Part shown: in pieces, positions 45,058-54,733 of the stretch
How positions within the stretch are numbered: position 1 is the first letter of the stretch
Layout of the letters: each line of letters opens with the position of its first letter
Assembly: GCA_964502735.1 (NCBI GenBank)
Contig: CAZCYD010000001.1
Location: 1 to 64,000, forward strand
DNA length: 64,000 nt
Origin: JACKAN01 sp964502735
GTDB taxonomy: Bacteria; Bdellovibrionota; Bdellovibrionia; Bdellovibrionales; UBA1609
Direction: 5' to 3'
Translations under genes and position numbers: made by a program
Notes under the pieces: generated by a model
Told to the model about the DNA's origin: nothing
The model's input: only the letters and a program-made list of their open reading frames with translations
The model's database searches: none

Positions 45058-46303
45058 ATGACGAGTTCGCGTCACAACCCCACAGAATTATCATCCTCAA
45101 TTTAACTCGCACTTTCAAGAAAAATATTTAATTGGAGCAAAACAAAATCGATCTCGAGTATTTTCGCCTAAAAATTTATTTTTAACTCTATGTTCACTGG
45201 TCTCCTCAACCAACGAGAACGGCTATAGCACGGCTATATTGAATAGCCTAACAAATGAGCTAGGAGTTGAAGAGCTGCCCACTAATGGAGCTCTGAGCCA
45301 CTTTAGGAAACGCATCAGCTACAAGTACTTCCGTGATGAAGTTTACAAGCTTAATGCTAAATCTGATCGAAAAAGAAAAAAATGGAAAGGTTATTTCCTC
45401 TATTCTACCGATGGGATCCAACTCACTCTCCCGAGAAGTTTAGACATCATTAACAATGACTACTCAGGTAGGAAAGTCAGTAAATACCGCGAGTCTTACA
45501 TGCCAAAGATGTTTGCCGTGGGGGTGATAGATGTTCTTAATAGCATTGTTAAAGACTTTAGAGAACACCCCACACTGGACGAGCCAGCTGATGCCATAGA
45601 TATGATCCCAGGTCTTGAGACAAACAGTTTAACTATTTACGATCGCCTCTATGGGAACAAAAAAATAATTAAAGCTCACAGAGAGGCTGGCAATCAATTT
45701 TTATTTAGACTTCGAGGAAGTGTCTGCAAAGAGATGAAAGTTATCTTTAATACAAATAAGCGGAAAAAGTTAACAGTTACTGTAGAGGGAGTTGTTGTTC
45801 ATCTATTTAAAATATTTAACCCCAAAACTAAAGAGCACGATTATTTTGGTACGAGTTTACCAAAGAACATTATCTCGGAAAAAATCATTCGAAAACTCTA
45901 TAACTTGCGCTGGGAAATTGAAAATACATTCCGCGACTTTACCAAAACTATCAGACTCGAACAGTGGCATTCGAAGTTTATCAACGGTATTCGGCAGGAG
46001 CTATGGGTAGCGATTTGGCTCTATAATTTTGTAAAATTGAAAATACTGGGTCACTTCGATCCTGCCAAACGAGCCATGAATGAGGAGTACATCAAGCCCA
46101 ATTTTAAACTTATTTTTACCTGGATCAGTTCAAAGCTTGGAGAAATATTTAAACGATTACGAGGTTTTAAAAAAACTCTTGTCGAACTTATTAACAGGTC
46201 CTTAGAAAAACGAAGGCGACATTCAAGATCCTATAAACGAGAGATCAAATCCCCGAGAGGTCCGTTTCCTTACAATAATACGAGGTGGTATGGGCTTAAC
46301 TAA
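45058..46303 (+). pseudogene. IS4-family transposase with frameshift
   Basis: A ribosome site AAAAGGAG precedes ATG 45058, reading MTSSRHNP before a frame change. Removing one base in CCCC (45078-45081) lets the frame run on (QNYHPQFNSHFQEKYLI...) through to 46303, about 414 residues. The DDE motifs are STDGIQL, LTIYDRLYG and NLRWEIENTFRDF. As it stands only a +1 slip (CCC-C is a known slip type) or an internal start such as TTG 45239 would give product. I score it a pseudogene but programmed frameshifting is possible. Confidence 0.75.
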
Positions 46304-46373
46304 ACGGCATTAATAAGTCACTTTGACTAAAAGTTAGTCACAAAGAAATTAATTACACCCGCAACAGTTTCCG

Positions 46374-46393
46374 GTGTCATTTTGACACTTTTT
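46374..46393 (+). terminator. short terminator-like hairpin
   Basis: GTGTCA (46374-46379) and TGACAC (46383-46388) form a 6-bp stem, loop TTT, followed by five T. Weak by length; it lies right of the insertion sequence. Confidence 0.4.
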
Positions 46394-46419
46394 GTGGCAA
46401 AAGAAGGAGGTTAACGGCT

Positions 46420-46444
46420 TTCTGCATTCCGAGGGAATGCAGAA
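46420..46444. repeat. perfect 11-bp inverted repeat
   Basis: TTCTGCATTCC, loop GAG, GGAATGCAGAA between the IS and the CHASE2 kinase gene. No T tract follows on either strand. Could be an operator or RNA hairpin. Confidence 0.6.
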
Positions 46445-46545
46445 TTTGAGAGAGAGTTTTGGTAAATAAACCATTGTGTAAATAACCAGTTGTAACTCGT
46501 TTAATGAAGCTTTCTTCACGTAGCAAGAAATGTAAAATTTGAATA

Positions 46546-48447
46546 ATGGCAAAAACAAAAATAAAAATAAGGACAAATGTGTTGGGAAAAAAACCTTCAG
46601 GGAACCTGATAAACATTTTAAAAAGGGGATGGCCACAGTCGCTCATCCGCCTAACTCTAGCCATTTCAGCTGGACTTGCTGTCCATTTTATTGATTTAGA
46701 TTTTTTCGAGTATCTTACCTACGATTGGCGGGTTAGGCTAAAGCCAGCACCAGCCATCTCAAATGAAATTGAGTTGATTGCGATCGACAAGAAAACAACT
46801 GCTGAATTGGGCGCAGAAATTGAAGCCAAGCACCATAGCCTTCTCTTGCAAAAATTAATGAAACGCCAACCGCGAGCCATCGTCTACACCATTAACCGTG
46901 TAGATAAAATTCCTATCTCGGGAGATCAAGACGATATTTTAAATCTCGCCAAATACACACAAGACAAACCCATTTACTTTGGACGAGACACCCTCTTTAA
47001 CCCTGAGGATCCCAGCCAAAGTCAGTTTCCCGAACCCTATAACGGTTTTAAAACTCTCCAGGCCCCAATTCCTCGCGATAATGCCAACTTCGCTAGAGAC
47101 AGAGTTACGAGAAGAGCTGTTATTTCCTATTATGAAAGACCAACCATGCATGCATGGTTGGCGTCTAGTATAAACAACACGCACCCAGATAAGGTTTACC
47201 GCGGCCAGTTTAAATTCTATAACTCGCAACAAGTTTTTATTAATTTTAGACCCAGTGGAACCTACAAACCTCTTTCATTTGTCGACGTCATAAAAGAACG
47301 AGTTCCTTTAGAGAGTATAAGCGAAAAGGTCATCTTAATTGCTTATGATACCGGTGATCAAATTGATGACACTATTTTGTCTCCCTACTCAAGAGAAGTT
47401 GACGCCATGTCAAATCTTGAGGCTCACGCCAATATTTTGGATACTCTGATACTTGACAATGGACTCATTAAAACACCAGCTTGGCTAAGACTACTTCTGA
47501 CCTGTCTAGTTTCTATTCTCACTGTATTTGTCGTTCTCAAGGTTCGGCCGTCTAATGGTTTAGTAGTCATATTTTTAACTTTAATTAGTCTATTCGTCGT
47601 AGGTTTTTTACTTCTTTCAAGCTTAGATATTTTTATAGAAATCGCAAACCCCCTACTTGCCGTTTTTATCTGCTACTATTTTTTTATTCCCTACAGATTA
47701 ATTATGGAAAATCGTAAAAGCTGGGAGTACTACCATAAAAATAAATTGCTCACTCAAGTTGAAGAATTAAAAAGTAATTTCATGAGAATGATGTCACATG
47801 ACCTTAAAACACCTCTTGCCAGAATCCAAGGAATGGCTGATGTAATTAAAGGCGAACCCAACTTAACTCCCCAACAAAACAAAGCCGTTGAAACTATTTC
47901 TGAGTCCAGCCAAGAGCTGACTGATTTCATTGCCTCAATACTTAGTCTTGGTAGAATTGAAAGCAAGGAAGTTAAACTCAATATTCAAAGTAAAGATATT
48001 AATTCCATTTTAAAAAATGTTATAAAAAAGTATGACTTCAATGCTCAATCAAAGAACATAGAGATTCTTACTGAGTTTGAACCTCTTTTTAGTGTTCAAG
48101 TTGATGAAGATTTAATCAAGCAAGTTTTCTCAAACTTAATCGAAAACGCCATCAAATACAGCCATGAAAACTCTAAAATTCTCATTTCTACAGAAGAGAT
48201 TGATGGAAAAGTTTATATACAAATCTCAGATCAAGGTATAGGTATTAGTCCTCATGATCAGCGAGATGTTTTTACCAAATTTTATCGAGGCAACGAGGTT
48301 GTTAATAGTCCCATTAAAGGGTCCGGATTGGGACTTTACCTCGCAAAATATTTTGTTGAATTACATTCGGGCAGCATTTCTATAGAGAGTGAGCTTCATC
48401 GAGGTTCTACTTTTACAGTTGAGCTGCCCACAGAGTTAAATATATAA
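46546..48447 (+). CDS. CHASE2-domain sensor histidine kinase
   Basis: 633 residues. One N-terminal membrane helix (residues about 33-50) and a periplasmic CHASE2 sensor (about 51-310, LTYDWRVRLKP to ANILDTLILD) are followed by three membrane helices (about 315-385), and a cytosolic kinase. H-box MSHDLKTPLAR (H418), N box NLIENAIKYS, G boxes DQGIGI and GSGLGLYLAKYF. It probably phosphorylates the NtrC-type regulator encoded 13 bases downstream. Ligand unknown. Confidence 0.9.
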   Translation: MAKTKIKIRTNVLGKKPSGNLINILKRGWPQSLIRLTLAISAGLAVHFIDLDFFEYLTYDWRVRLKPAPAISNEIELIAIDKKTTAELGAEIEAKHHSLLLQKLMKRQPRAIVYTINRVDKIPISGDQDDILNLAKYTQDKPIYFGRDTLFNPEDPSQSQFPEPYNGFKTLQAPIPRDNANFARDRVTRRAVISYYERPTMHAWLASSINNTHPDKVYRGQFKFYNSQQVFINFRPSGTYKPLSFVDVIKERVPLESISEKVILIAYDTGDQIDDTILSPYSREVDAMSNLEAHANILDTLILDNGLIKTPAWLRLLLTCLVSILTVFVVLKVRPSNGLVVIFLTLISLFVVGFLLLSSLDIFIEIANPLLAVFICYYFFIPYRLIMENRKSWEYYHKNKLLTQVEELKSNFMRMMSHDLKTPLARIQGMADVIKGEPNLTPQQNKAVETISESSQELTDFIASILSLGRIESKEVKLNIQSKDINSILKNVIKKYDFNAQSKNIEILTEFEPLFSVQVDEDLIKQVFSNLIENAIKYSHENSKILISTEEIDGKVYIQISDQGIGISPHDQRDVFTKFYRGNEVVNSPIKGSGLGLYLAKYFVELHSGSISIESELHRGSTFTVELPTELNI

Positions 48448-48460
48448 GGAGAGCACTTTT

Positions 48461-49936
48461 ATGCTAAAAGTCTTAGTCGTTGATGATGATGCTGGTTTAA
48501 GATTATCAGTAAAATCTACGTTATCATCTTCAAATCAATTTGAGATCGATGAAGCTTTTGATGGTGTAAATGCCTTAGAAAAGGCTAAAGCTCAAACCTA
48601 CAACATGGTGCTAATGGATGTGGATATGCCACGCATGAATGGGCTCGAAGCTCTTAAACAAATCAAAGAGCACGACCCTTCTATTATCGTAATCATAATG
48701 ACTGCCTATGCCACAATTGATAACGCTGTGTCGGCCGTAAAGGATGGAGCTTACAATTACGTTTCAAAGCCCATCAAAGGCGAAGAACTTCTCGCAATGG
48801 TTAACAAGGCTCTAGAGGCTCATAGTTTAATTTCTCAAGTGGCAGCTTCAGCCCCTGTATTAACAATGGAGTCCGGTCGAAAAATCGTGGGCGGAACAGC
48901 GCAAATGCAAAAGGTCTTTCATATCATTGATCGACTATCAAAAGTTAACACCCCTGTGCTTATACGTGGAGCTTCGGGAACTGGCAAAGAGCTTGTAGCT
49001 AGAGCTATTCACGTCAATTCCCGGTTTAAAGAAGGGCCCTTCTCTGCTATCAACTGTTCCGCTATACCTGAGAACTTATTTGAGAGTGAACTCTTTGGAC
49101 ATGAAAAGGGAGCTTTTACAGGAGCTGATCAAAGAAAAATTGGAAAGTTTCAGTTCGCGGAGGGAGGCACCTTATTCCTAGATGAAATTGGCGATATGCC
49201 TCAACTTATGCAAGTTAAACTTTTACGCGTTTTGCAAGAAAAGGTATTTACTCCTATCGGCTCAAATAGAGAGATTGCGACAAATGTAAGAATTATTGCG
49301 GCTACAAACCGCCCCTTAGAGGAAATGATCAAAAAAGGAGTCTTCAGAGAAGATCTTTATTACCGCTTGAATGTCATGCCCATAACTTTGCCCTCACTCA
49401 GTGAGCGCCAGAATGATCTCGATAGTCTTATTAATAACTTTATCAAAAAATTTAACGAAAAACTCGAAAAGAAAATTATCGGATGCACACCAGAAGCCTT
49501 GTCATGCCTAAAAAAATACAGTTGGCCTGGAAACATTCGAGAACTGGAAAATGTAATTGAACATGCTTTTATTCTGGAAGAGACAAAACACATTAATATT
49601 CAGTCTCTTCCAGAAAGCCTTCTTGAAGCTACTCAAACAAAATTACAAGTGCCAGCCCAAGCCTATACTCTTAATAATCAAAGTGTGGTGACAAGCGATG
49701 AAAGTAACCCGGCTGCAGGAGCCAACTTAGAAGAGTCCCCAGAGCTTGTTAAAATCAACGATGACAATCTTGACTTTAACAAACATAAAGAAGCCTTTGA
49801 AAAGGAGTTTATAATTAAAGCTCTAACCCTGTTCAAGGGAAGAATAAACCAAACCGCGCTTCATGCCAATATTCCCAAAAAGACTCTCTTAAGAAAGATC
49901 GAAAAATATGGCATCAATACTAGAGATTTTTTATAA
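48461..49936 (+). CDS. sigma-54-dependent response regulator (NtrC family)
   Basis: 491 residues. Receiver: D9/D10 acidic pocket, phospho-acceptor D53 in LMDVDMPRMNG, K103. AAA+ domain: Walker A GASGTGKE (170-177), GAFTGA (217-222) for sigma-54 contact, Walker B LFLDEIGDM. Fis-type helix-turn-helix at the C-terminus (INQTALHANIPKKTLLRKIEKYGI). It activates sigma-54 promoters after phosphorylation. The partner kinase is immediately upstream. A sigma-54 promoter occurs before fliL in this window, so a role as flagellar activator is possible, not shown. Confidence 0.93.
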   Translation: MLKVLVVDDDAGLRLSVKSTLSSSNQFEIDEAFDGVNALEKAKAQTYNMVLMDVDMPRMNGLEALKQIKEHDPSIIVIIMTAYATIDNAVSAVKDGAYNYVSKPIKGEELLAMVNKALEAHSLISQVAASAPVLTMESGRKIVGGTAQMQKVFHIIDRLSKVNTPVLIRGASGTGKELVARAIHVNSRFKEGPFSAINCSAIPENLFESELFGHEKGAFTGADQRKIGKFQFAEGGTLFLDEIGDMPQLMQVKLLRVLQEKVFTPIGSNREIATNVRIIAATNRPLEEMIKKGVFREDLYYRLNVMPITLPSLSERQNDLDSLINNFIKKFNEKLEKKIIGCTPEALSCLKKYSWPGNIRELENVIEHAFILEETKHINIQSLPESLLEATQTKLQVPAQAYTLNNQSVVTSDESNPAAGANLEESPELVKINDDNLDFNKHKEAFEKEFIIKALTLFKGRINQTALHANIPKKTLLRKIEKYGINTRDFL

Positions 49937-50001
49937 GATATTGGTTATTTTAAAGTTTTTCCTTTAACTGGCCCTTAAAATAGATTAAACATGAAGGCTT
50001 C

Positions 50002-50802
50002 ATGATGAAAACAAATTTGCCACCTCAAGCTTACACTAGAGAAGTCTTTACGAATGCGTATGAGTGGCTACAAACTCAATCACACTCTGTTAAGGAGTTA
50101 GCACAAACTCCAGATGATTTGGTTGCTCTCTACTTGCAAGCCAGAAGGCACGGACACCTGAGCGCGAGTTACAATAGTAAATCATTTAAAAATGACCTTA
50201 AAAATCTAGCTGAAGGATTACGTCAGTTCGATGATGCTCAAGTTCCCTCGGCATCAGCTGTGACTGAGAAGGTTACAGAAACCACTAAACACTCTGTGAC
50301 TTTTACCAACCACACACCACCTCCCAGTCTAAATCTGAACTACAAACCTCCTAAAATAATTGAAGACACATCTTATCTAGGCGATGATCAAGAAGATTTT
50401 ATTTCCCAACAGTTTGACCCACCACCTCAGTCTCAGTTTGTGCGCAAACAAAACTCAACCCATGGAGTGGAGTATACGGAGCCCCCAATCAAAAAGTACG
50501 CTTCGGAAAAGCTCTCTCGTCCCGTTCATGCCCCGCGGTCTGTTTATGAAGGACAGGATGTAGACAGACACGATACATATAAACCCGAGCCCCCCCATCA
50601 AAATCCGCCGAGTCCTGGCATTTTAACCAATAAAAAATATTCACCTGAAACTTCGCCTATTGAACTTCTTGATATAAGATCCAAGGAAATTGTAGAGAAA
50701 GCTCAGACCCAACTCAACCTGTCCAGAACTGAAGAAGCTCTTAGAATGCTCCTTGTATTGGGTTTAGAAAAACTTAAGGATATCCTTCCTGACAAAGACT
50801 AA
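50002..50802 (+). CDS. hypothetical protein with disordered centre
   Basis: 266 residues, no signal peptide. A short N-terminal helical part (YTREVFTNAYEWLQTQSHSVKELAQTPDDLVALYLQARR) is followed by a long Pro/Ser/Thr-rich stretch and a C-terminal helical part (SPIELLDIRSKEIVEKAQTQLNLSRTEEALRMLLVLGLEKLKDIL). Linker-type proteins with two ordered ends can act as adaptors. No family recognised. ATGATG at the start leaves a one-codon ambiguity. Confidence 0.65.
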   Translation: MMKTNLPPQAYTREVFTNAYEWLQTQSHSVKELAQTPDDLVALYLQARRHGHLSASYNSKSFKNDLKNLAEGLRQFDDAQVPSASAVTEKVTETTKHSVTFTNHTPPPSLNLNYKPPKIIEDTSYLGDDQEDFISQQFDPPPQSQFVRKQNSTHGVEYTEPPIKKYASEKLSRPVHAPRSVYEGQDVDRHDTYKPEPPHQNPPSPGILTNKKYSPETSPIELLDIRSKEIVEKAQTQLNLSRTEEALRMLLVLGLEKLKDILPDKD

Positions 50803-50814
50803 TGGATTCTTCTG

Positions 50815-50898
50815 ATAACCCAAATCTACGGATTTGGGTTATTGGAGTAGCGGCTTTCGACCCAGTATTGGCTTGCAGGCTACCGCAGATTTGGGTTT
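50815..50898 (+). promoter_or_regulatory. competing hairpins, attenuator-like
   Basis: ATAACCCAAATC (50815-50826) pairs with GATTTGGGTTAT (50831-50842) as a 12-bp stem with loop TACG. The first segment can instead pair with a second copy, AGATTTGGGTT (50887-50897), followed by a T-rich stretch. Two exclusive folds follow the preceding gene's stop and lie in the leader direction of ileS. Function is inferred. Confidence 0.45.
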
Positions 50899-51075
50899 TA
50901 ATTTTTAAGACAAAACCTTCCTCGACCTGCCGCAACATACTTCATTATAGAACTCCTAGTGCCCCTCAACTCACTTCCTTGCCCAACGGTTTGATGCTAG
51001 TTATACCCCATTCCATAAACGAGCACCAATCTATGACAGCTAAAGTGTTTTAAATAAGGTTGCACCCGCCTAGAA

Positions 51076-51123
51076 TCCATAGCCTTTTCCATAGCCTTTT
51101 CCATAGCCTTTTCCATAGCTTTT
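51076..51123 (+). repeat. 12-bp tandem repeat, four copies
   Basis: TCCATAGCCTTT occurs four times directly in line; the last copy is TCCATAGCTTTT. It is non-coding. Confidence 0.85.
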
Positions 51124-51318
51124 TAAAGAGGCCCGCACCTGACGACTTCCCTTCTTCGCTTCATTATGGCATACCTTATTAAGGCGGCCATAATAACTAA
51201 ACCCTGTTATTTTGCACTTGTGTAGACTTACACAAAAACTGGACACAATTATTAGAAACTATCAGAAAAAAACAAAATAGGCTGATAAAAAAAAGAAAAA
51301 AGAGAAAAAGTAGGTAAC

Positions 51319-54093
51319 GTGAGTAAAGAAGACAAAACTGAAGACCCAAATAAGTACAAGGACACCATCCATCTGCCCCGCACCGACTTCCCGATGCGAG
51401 GGAATCTTCCGCAAAACGAACCAAAGATGATCGAATTTTGGGAAAAATCAAATATCTATGACAAAGTTCTAGATAAGAACTCTTCAGCAGAAATTTTCTG
51501 TATGCCTGATGGCCCTCCGTACGCCAACGGCAATATTCACCTCGGTCATGTTTTAAATAAAGTTTTAAAAGACATCGTTATTAAATACAAAAACTTATCG
51601 GGTAAACACTCCGCCTTTATTCCTGGCTGGGACTGTCACGGCTTGCCCATAGAATTAAATGTCACCAAAAAGTTGGGCTCAAAAAGACATGAGTACTCGG
51701 ACGAAGATTTACGCGGCCTCTGTCGTGAAGAAGCTCTAAAGTGGGTGGCTATTCAAAAAGAGCAATTTAAACGATTAGGAGTTTTGGCTGACTGGAGCCA
51801 TCCTTATTTAACTCTATCCCCCGATTACGAAGCCGAAGAGGTTCGGGTTCTGGCTGACATCCTTGACAACGGAATACTTGTGAGAGGAGAAAAGCCTGTT
51901 TACTGGTGTACCGCCCTGCAAACAGCATTAGCTGCAGCGGAAGTTGAGTACCATGACCACAAAAGCCCCTCTATATATGTTAAGTTTTACTTAAAGGATA
52001 AAATCGCGCAAATTGAAACTCACAATAAACCCATTTCTTTGGTTATTTGGACGACAACCCCTTGGACTCTTCCCGCCAACTACGCAATCTGCTTACATCC
52101 TGACTATGATTATGGACTGTATGAAACTGAAAATGAAATCTTGATTATTGCAGTCGAACTCAAAGAAAACATAGAAAAGACTATAAATAAAACACTTAAG
52201 CAGATTTCCACACGTAAAGGTGCAGAGCTTGTCGGATTAAGAGCACAGCATCCTTTTTTAGAAAGGGATTCCGTTATAGTTCTTGGTAACCATGTCAATT
52301 TAGAGTCTGGTACAGGTTGTGTTCATACAGCTCCAGGTCATGGACTAGACGACTATGCCGTAGGCTTAAAGTACAAACTTCCTACATCGAGTCCTGTAGG
52401 CCCAGATGGAAAGTATAACAATGATTTTCCAGAAATGCAGGGAATTAAAATCTGGGATGCAAATTCAAAAATTGTTCAAATGCTTGTTGATAGTGGGCAT
52501 ATGTTAGCTCACTCTGAAATTGTTCACAGCTACCCCCATAATCCACGATCGAAAACTCCTTTAATTTTTCGCACAACACCGCAGTGGTTCATCCGTATGG
52601 ATGAACCACACTATCCACTCAGACAGAAGGCGCTTGCCGCTGCCGAAAGGGATATTCAATTTGTCCCAGAGTGGGGATCTCAGAGGTTAAACAGTATGCT
52701 GTCCCACAGTCCCGATTGGTGTGTAAGTCGACAAAGACTATGGGGAGTTCCCATTCCTGTATTCTATTGTGAGGACTGTGATGAAGCTCTCGTGAACACA
52801 AAACTATTTAGAGAAATTGCAGATGAGATGGAAGCTACTGGCAAAGGAATCGAAGCCTACTACCAGAAGTCTGCAAAGGAATGGACTCAAAACCATACTT
52901 GTACTCAGTGCAATGGTACTTCTTTTAAAAAGAGCCAAGATATTCTGGATGTCTGGTTTGACAGTGGTGTATGTCACACAGCTGTACAAAAAAAGCGTAA
53001 AGGATTAAGCTTTCCCGCTGACATCTATCTTGAAGGGAGTGATCAACACCGCGGCTGGTTTCAAACGAGCTTAATGTCTTCGATTGCGGCCAACGGACAG
53101 CCTCCCTTTAAAACTCTTATTACTCACGGCTTTGTTAACGATGCCAAAGGCCATAAAATGAGTAAAAGCAAAGGAAATGTCATTGATCCTGCTGAAATAA
53201 CCAAAAACCACGGAGCCGAAATTTTGAGGCTTTGGGTGGCTTATGAAGATTATGGCCAGGATGTTAATATCAGCAATGAAATGTTTTTAAGAGTCACCGA
53301 AACCTACCGAAGAATACGCAATACAATGAGATTTCTTTTGAGTAATCTGGGTGATTTTGACCCTCAAACAAATGCAGTCGCCTACAGGGATATGCCTCCG
53401 CTGGATCGTTGGGCACTCGGAAAGTTTAACGATGTTATTTCTAATGTGACCACGGCTTATGAAAACTACAACTTCTACAAAGTGTACCACACTCTAAATC
53501 AGTTTTTTACAATTGACCTTTCTGCAACTTATTTAGATATTCTAAAAGATCGCCTCTACACTTGGAAGAAAGATGGAGTTGAGCGGCGCTCTTCTCAAAC
53601 CGTGATTTATCACCTTGTAAATGATTTAGTTGTTATGATTGCCCCCATTTTGAGTTTTTTGGCCGAAGAAGTTTATAACTTTTTACCATCAAAAGAAAAG
53701 GAAAGCGTTTTCTTGTGTAATTTTCCAAAACCAAGGGCGGAGTGGCAAGACACCGCTCTCAAAGAAAGTTTTGCTGAGGCCTTTCTAATTCGAGATCAAG
53801 TCTTACAAAGTTTAGAAAATCTAAGGAGAACAAAAATTATTGGTTCAAATTTAGATGCCCGAGTCCAGCTAACTCTTCCCACTGAAAAAATTGATATCAT
53901 CAATGCGTTGGGTTCGGCGCGTGAGTTCTTTATAGTTTCTCAGGTTGAATTGGTCCCTGGGAGTGAACTTTCCGTCCATGTTGAAAAGGCTAGGGGAGAA
54001 AAGTGTATACGCTGCTGGCATTACAGTGAAGATATTGGAAATCACTCCGAGCATCCCGAAATTTGTCCAAAATGTATCGAGGCCTTATCATGA
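51319..54093 (+). CDS. ileS: isoleucyl-tRNA synthetase
   Basis: 924 residues from GTG. HIGH motif PPYANGNIHLGHVL, editing domain with TTPWTLPANYAI and GTGCVHTAPGHGLDD, KMSKS motif HKMSKSKGNV, and a C-terminal zinc finger CIRCWHYSEDIGN...EICPKCIEAL. It charges and proofreads tRNA-Ile. The stop overlaps the lspA start as ATGA, so the two are coupled, an arrangement common in proteobacteria. Confidence 0.97.
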   Translation: MSKEDKTEDPNKYKDTIHLPRTDFPMRGNLPQNEPKMIEFWEKSNIYDKVLDKNSSAEIFCMPDGPPYANGNIHLGHVLNKVLKDIVIKYKNLSGKHSAFIPGWDCHGLPIELNVTKKLGSKRHEYSDEDLRGLCREEALKWVAIQKEQFKRLGVLADWSHPYLTLSPDYEAEEVRVLADILDNGILVRGEKPVYWCTALQTALAAAEVEYHDHKSPSIYVKFYLKDKIAQIETHNKPISLVIWTTTPWTLPANYAICLHPDYDYGLYETENEILIIAVELKENIEKTINKTLKQISTRKGAELVGLRAQHPFLERDSVIVLGNHVNLESGTGCVHTAPGHGLDDYAVGLKYKLPTSSPVGPDGKYNNDFPEMQGIKIWDANSKIVQMLVDSGHMLAHSEIVHSYPHNPRSKTPLIFRTTPQWFIRMDEPHYPLRQKALAAAERDIQFVPEWGSQRLNSMLSHSPDWCVSRQRLWGVPIPVFYCEDCDEALVNTKLFREIADEMEATGKGIEAYYQKSAKEWTQNHTCTQCNGTSFKKSQDILDVWFDSGVCHTAVQKKRKGLSFPADIYLEGSDQHRGWFQTSLMSSIAANGQPPFKTLITHGFVNDAKGHKMSKSKGNVIDPAEITKNHGAEILRLWVAYEDYGQDVNISNEMFLRVTETYRRIRNTMRFLLSNLGDFDPQTNAVAYRDMPPLDRWALGKFNDVISNVTTAYENYNFYKVYHTLNQFFTIDLSATYLDILKDRLYTWKKDGVERRSSQTVIYHLVNDLVVMIAPILSFLAEEVYNFLPSKEKESVFLCNFPKPRAEWQDTALKESFAEAFLIRDQVLQSLENLRRTKIIGSNLDARVQLTLPTEKIDIINALGSAREFFIVSQVELVPGSELSVHVEKARGEKCIRCWHYSEDIGNHSEHPEICPKCIEALS

Positions 54094-54617
54094 TAAAAAT
54101 GAAGTATCTCTATTTAGTTGCTATTAGTGGTTTTATAATTGCTTTAGATCAACTCACCAAAATGTATGTACACACGCACTTCCTGCTTGGAGAATCACAC
54201 ACTGTTTTACCAGGTTTTTTTGATCTGACTTATGTTAGAAATGAAGGTGCCGCATTCGGAATATTTCGCGAAGCTCACGATACGTTTCGAAATATCTTCT
54301 TTTTAACTATGCCTCCATTAGCTATCGCATTTATTCTTTACATTATGAGGGAGGTGCCTGATTCAGATAAACTGCAAAACGTGGCACTATCTCTCGTTTG
54401 TGGTGGAGCTATAGGCAATTACATTGATCGACTTAGATTTCGCTATGTTATTGATTTTTTAGACTTCCATCTTCAACGTAAATGGACTTACCCGGCCTTT
54501 AATGTTGCCGATATATCCATCGTTACCGGGATTGGAATATTGATGTTAATTATGTATCTCCAATGGTACGAGGAAAAGAAGAAAAAAAGGGAAGTCGAAT
54601 CGACAACATCAAATTGA
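54090..54617 (+). CDS. lspA: lipoprotein signal peptidase (signal peptidase II)
   Basis: 175 residues from ATG 54090, overlapping the ileS stop. Four membrane helices. Motifs IALDQLTKMYV, VRNEGAAFGIF, VCGGAIGNYIDRLRF and FNVADISI include the catalytic Asp pair (D in NYIDR and VADIS). It removes lipoprotein signal peptides after Lgt acts; lgt lies 1 kb further on. Confidence 0.96.
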   Translation: MIKMKYLYLVAISGFIIALDQLTKMYVHTHFLLGESHTVLPGFFDLTYVRNEGAAFGIFREAHDTFRNIFFLTMPPLAIAFILYIMREVPDSDKLQNVALSLVCGGAIGNYIDRLRFRYVIDFLDFHLQRKWTYPAFNVADISIVTGIGILMLIMYLQWYEEKKKKREVESTTSN

Positions 54618-54733
54618 CAGCATGACAAAATTGGGAGTTACTCAGAAAGCTGTAAGCTCAGATTTTTTTATTAGGATGCATTGCTAAGTTATTAATATCC
54701 ATCCTCTTACTTTTCCTCTAAAGGAGCTGTAAA

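Larger units (their letters stand above)
44918..46311 (+). mobile_element. IS4-family insertion sequence, complete, 1394 bp
   Basis: The ends are 17-bp perfect terminal inverted repeats, AATGCCGTTTAGTTAAG at 44918 and its reverse complement ending at 46311. They are flanked by a 12-bp direct repeat AATAAGTCACTT (44906-44917 and 46312-46323), a target duplication of the size expected for IS4-type elements. It carries one DDE transposase, and just inside the left end a hairpin that could block transcription entering from outside. Intact flanks point to recent arrival. Confidence 0.93.
50803..51318. other. 516-bp intergenic region before ileS
   Basis: It contains the nested hairpins at 50815-50898, four copies of the 12-bp unit TCCATAGCCTTT (51076-51123) and an inverted repeat TTGTGTA-GACT-TACACAA (51218-51235). 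A T-box-like specifier leader was looked for and not found. No gene with ribosome site is seen. Confidence 0.55.

Noticed and set aside
50802..51053. 83-codon frame after the disordered-protein gene
   Set aside because: It has no ribosome site, starts on the preceding stop and runs through the hairpins; composition is not protein-like.
50803..51318. T-box leader before ileS
   Set aside because: GCTACCGCAG slightly resembles the T-box core, but the conserved TGGNACCGCG and a proper specifier stem are missing.
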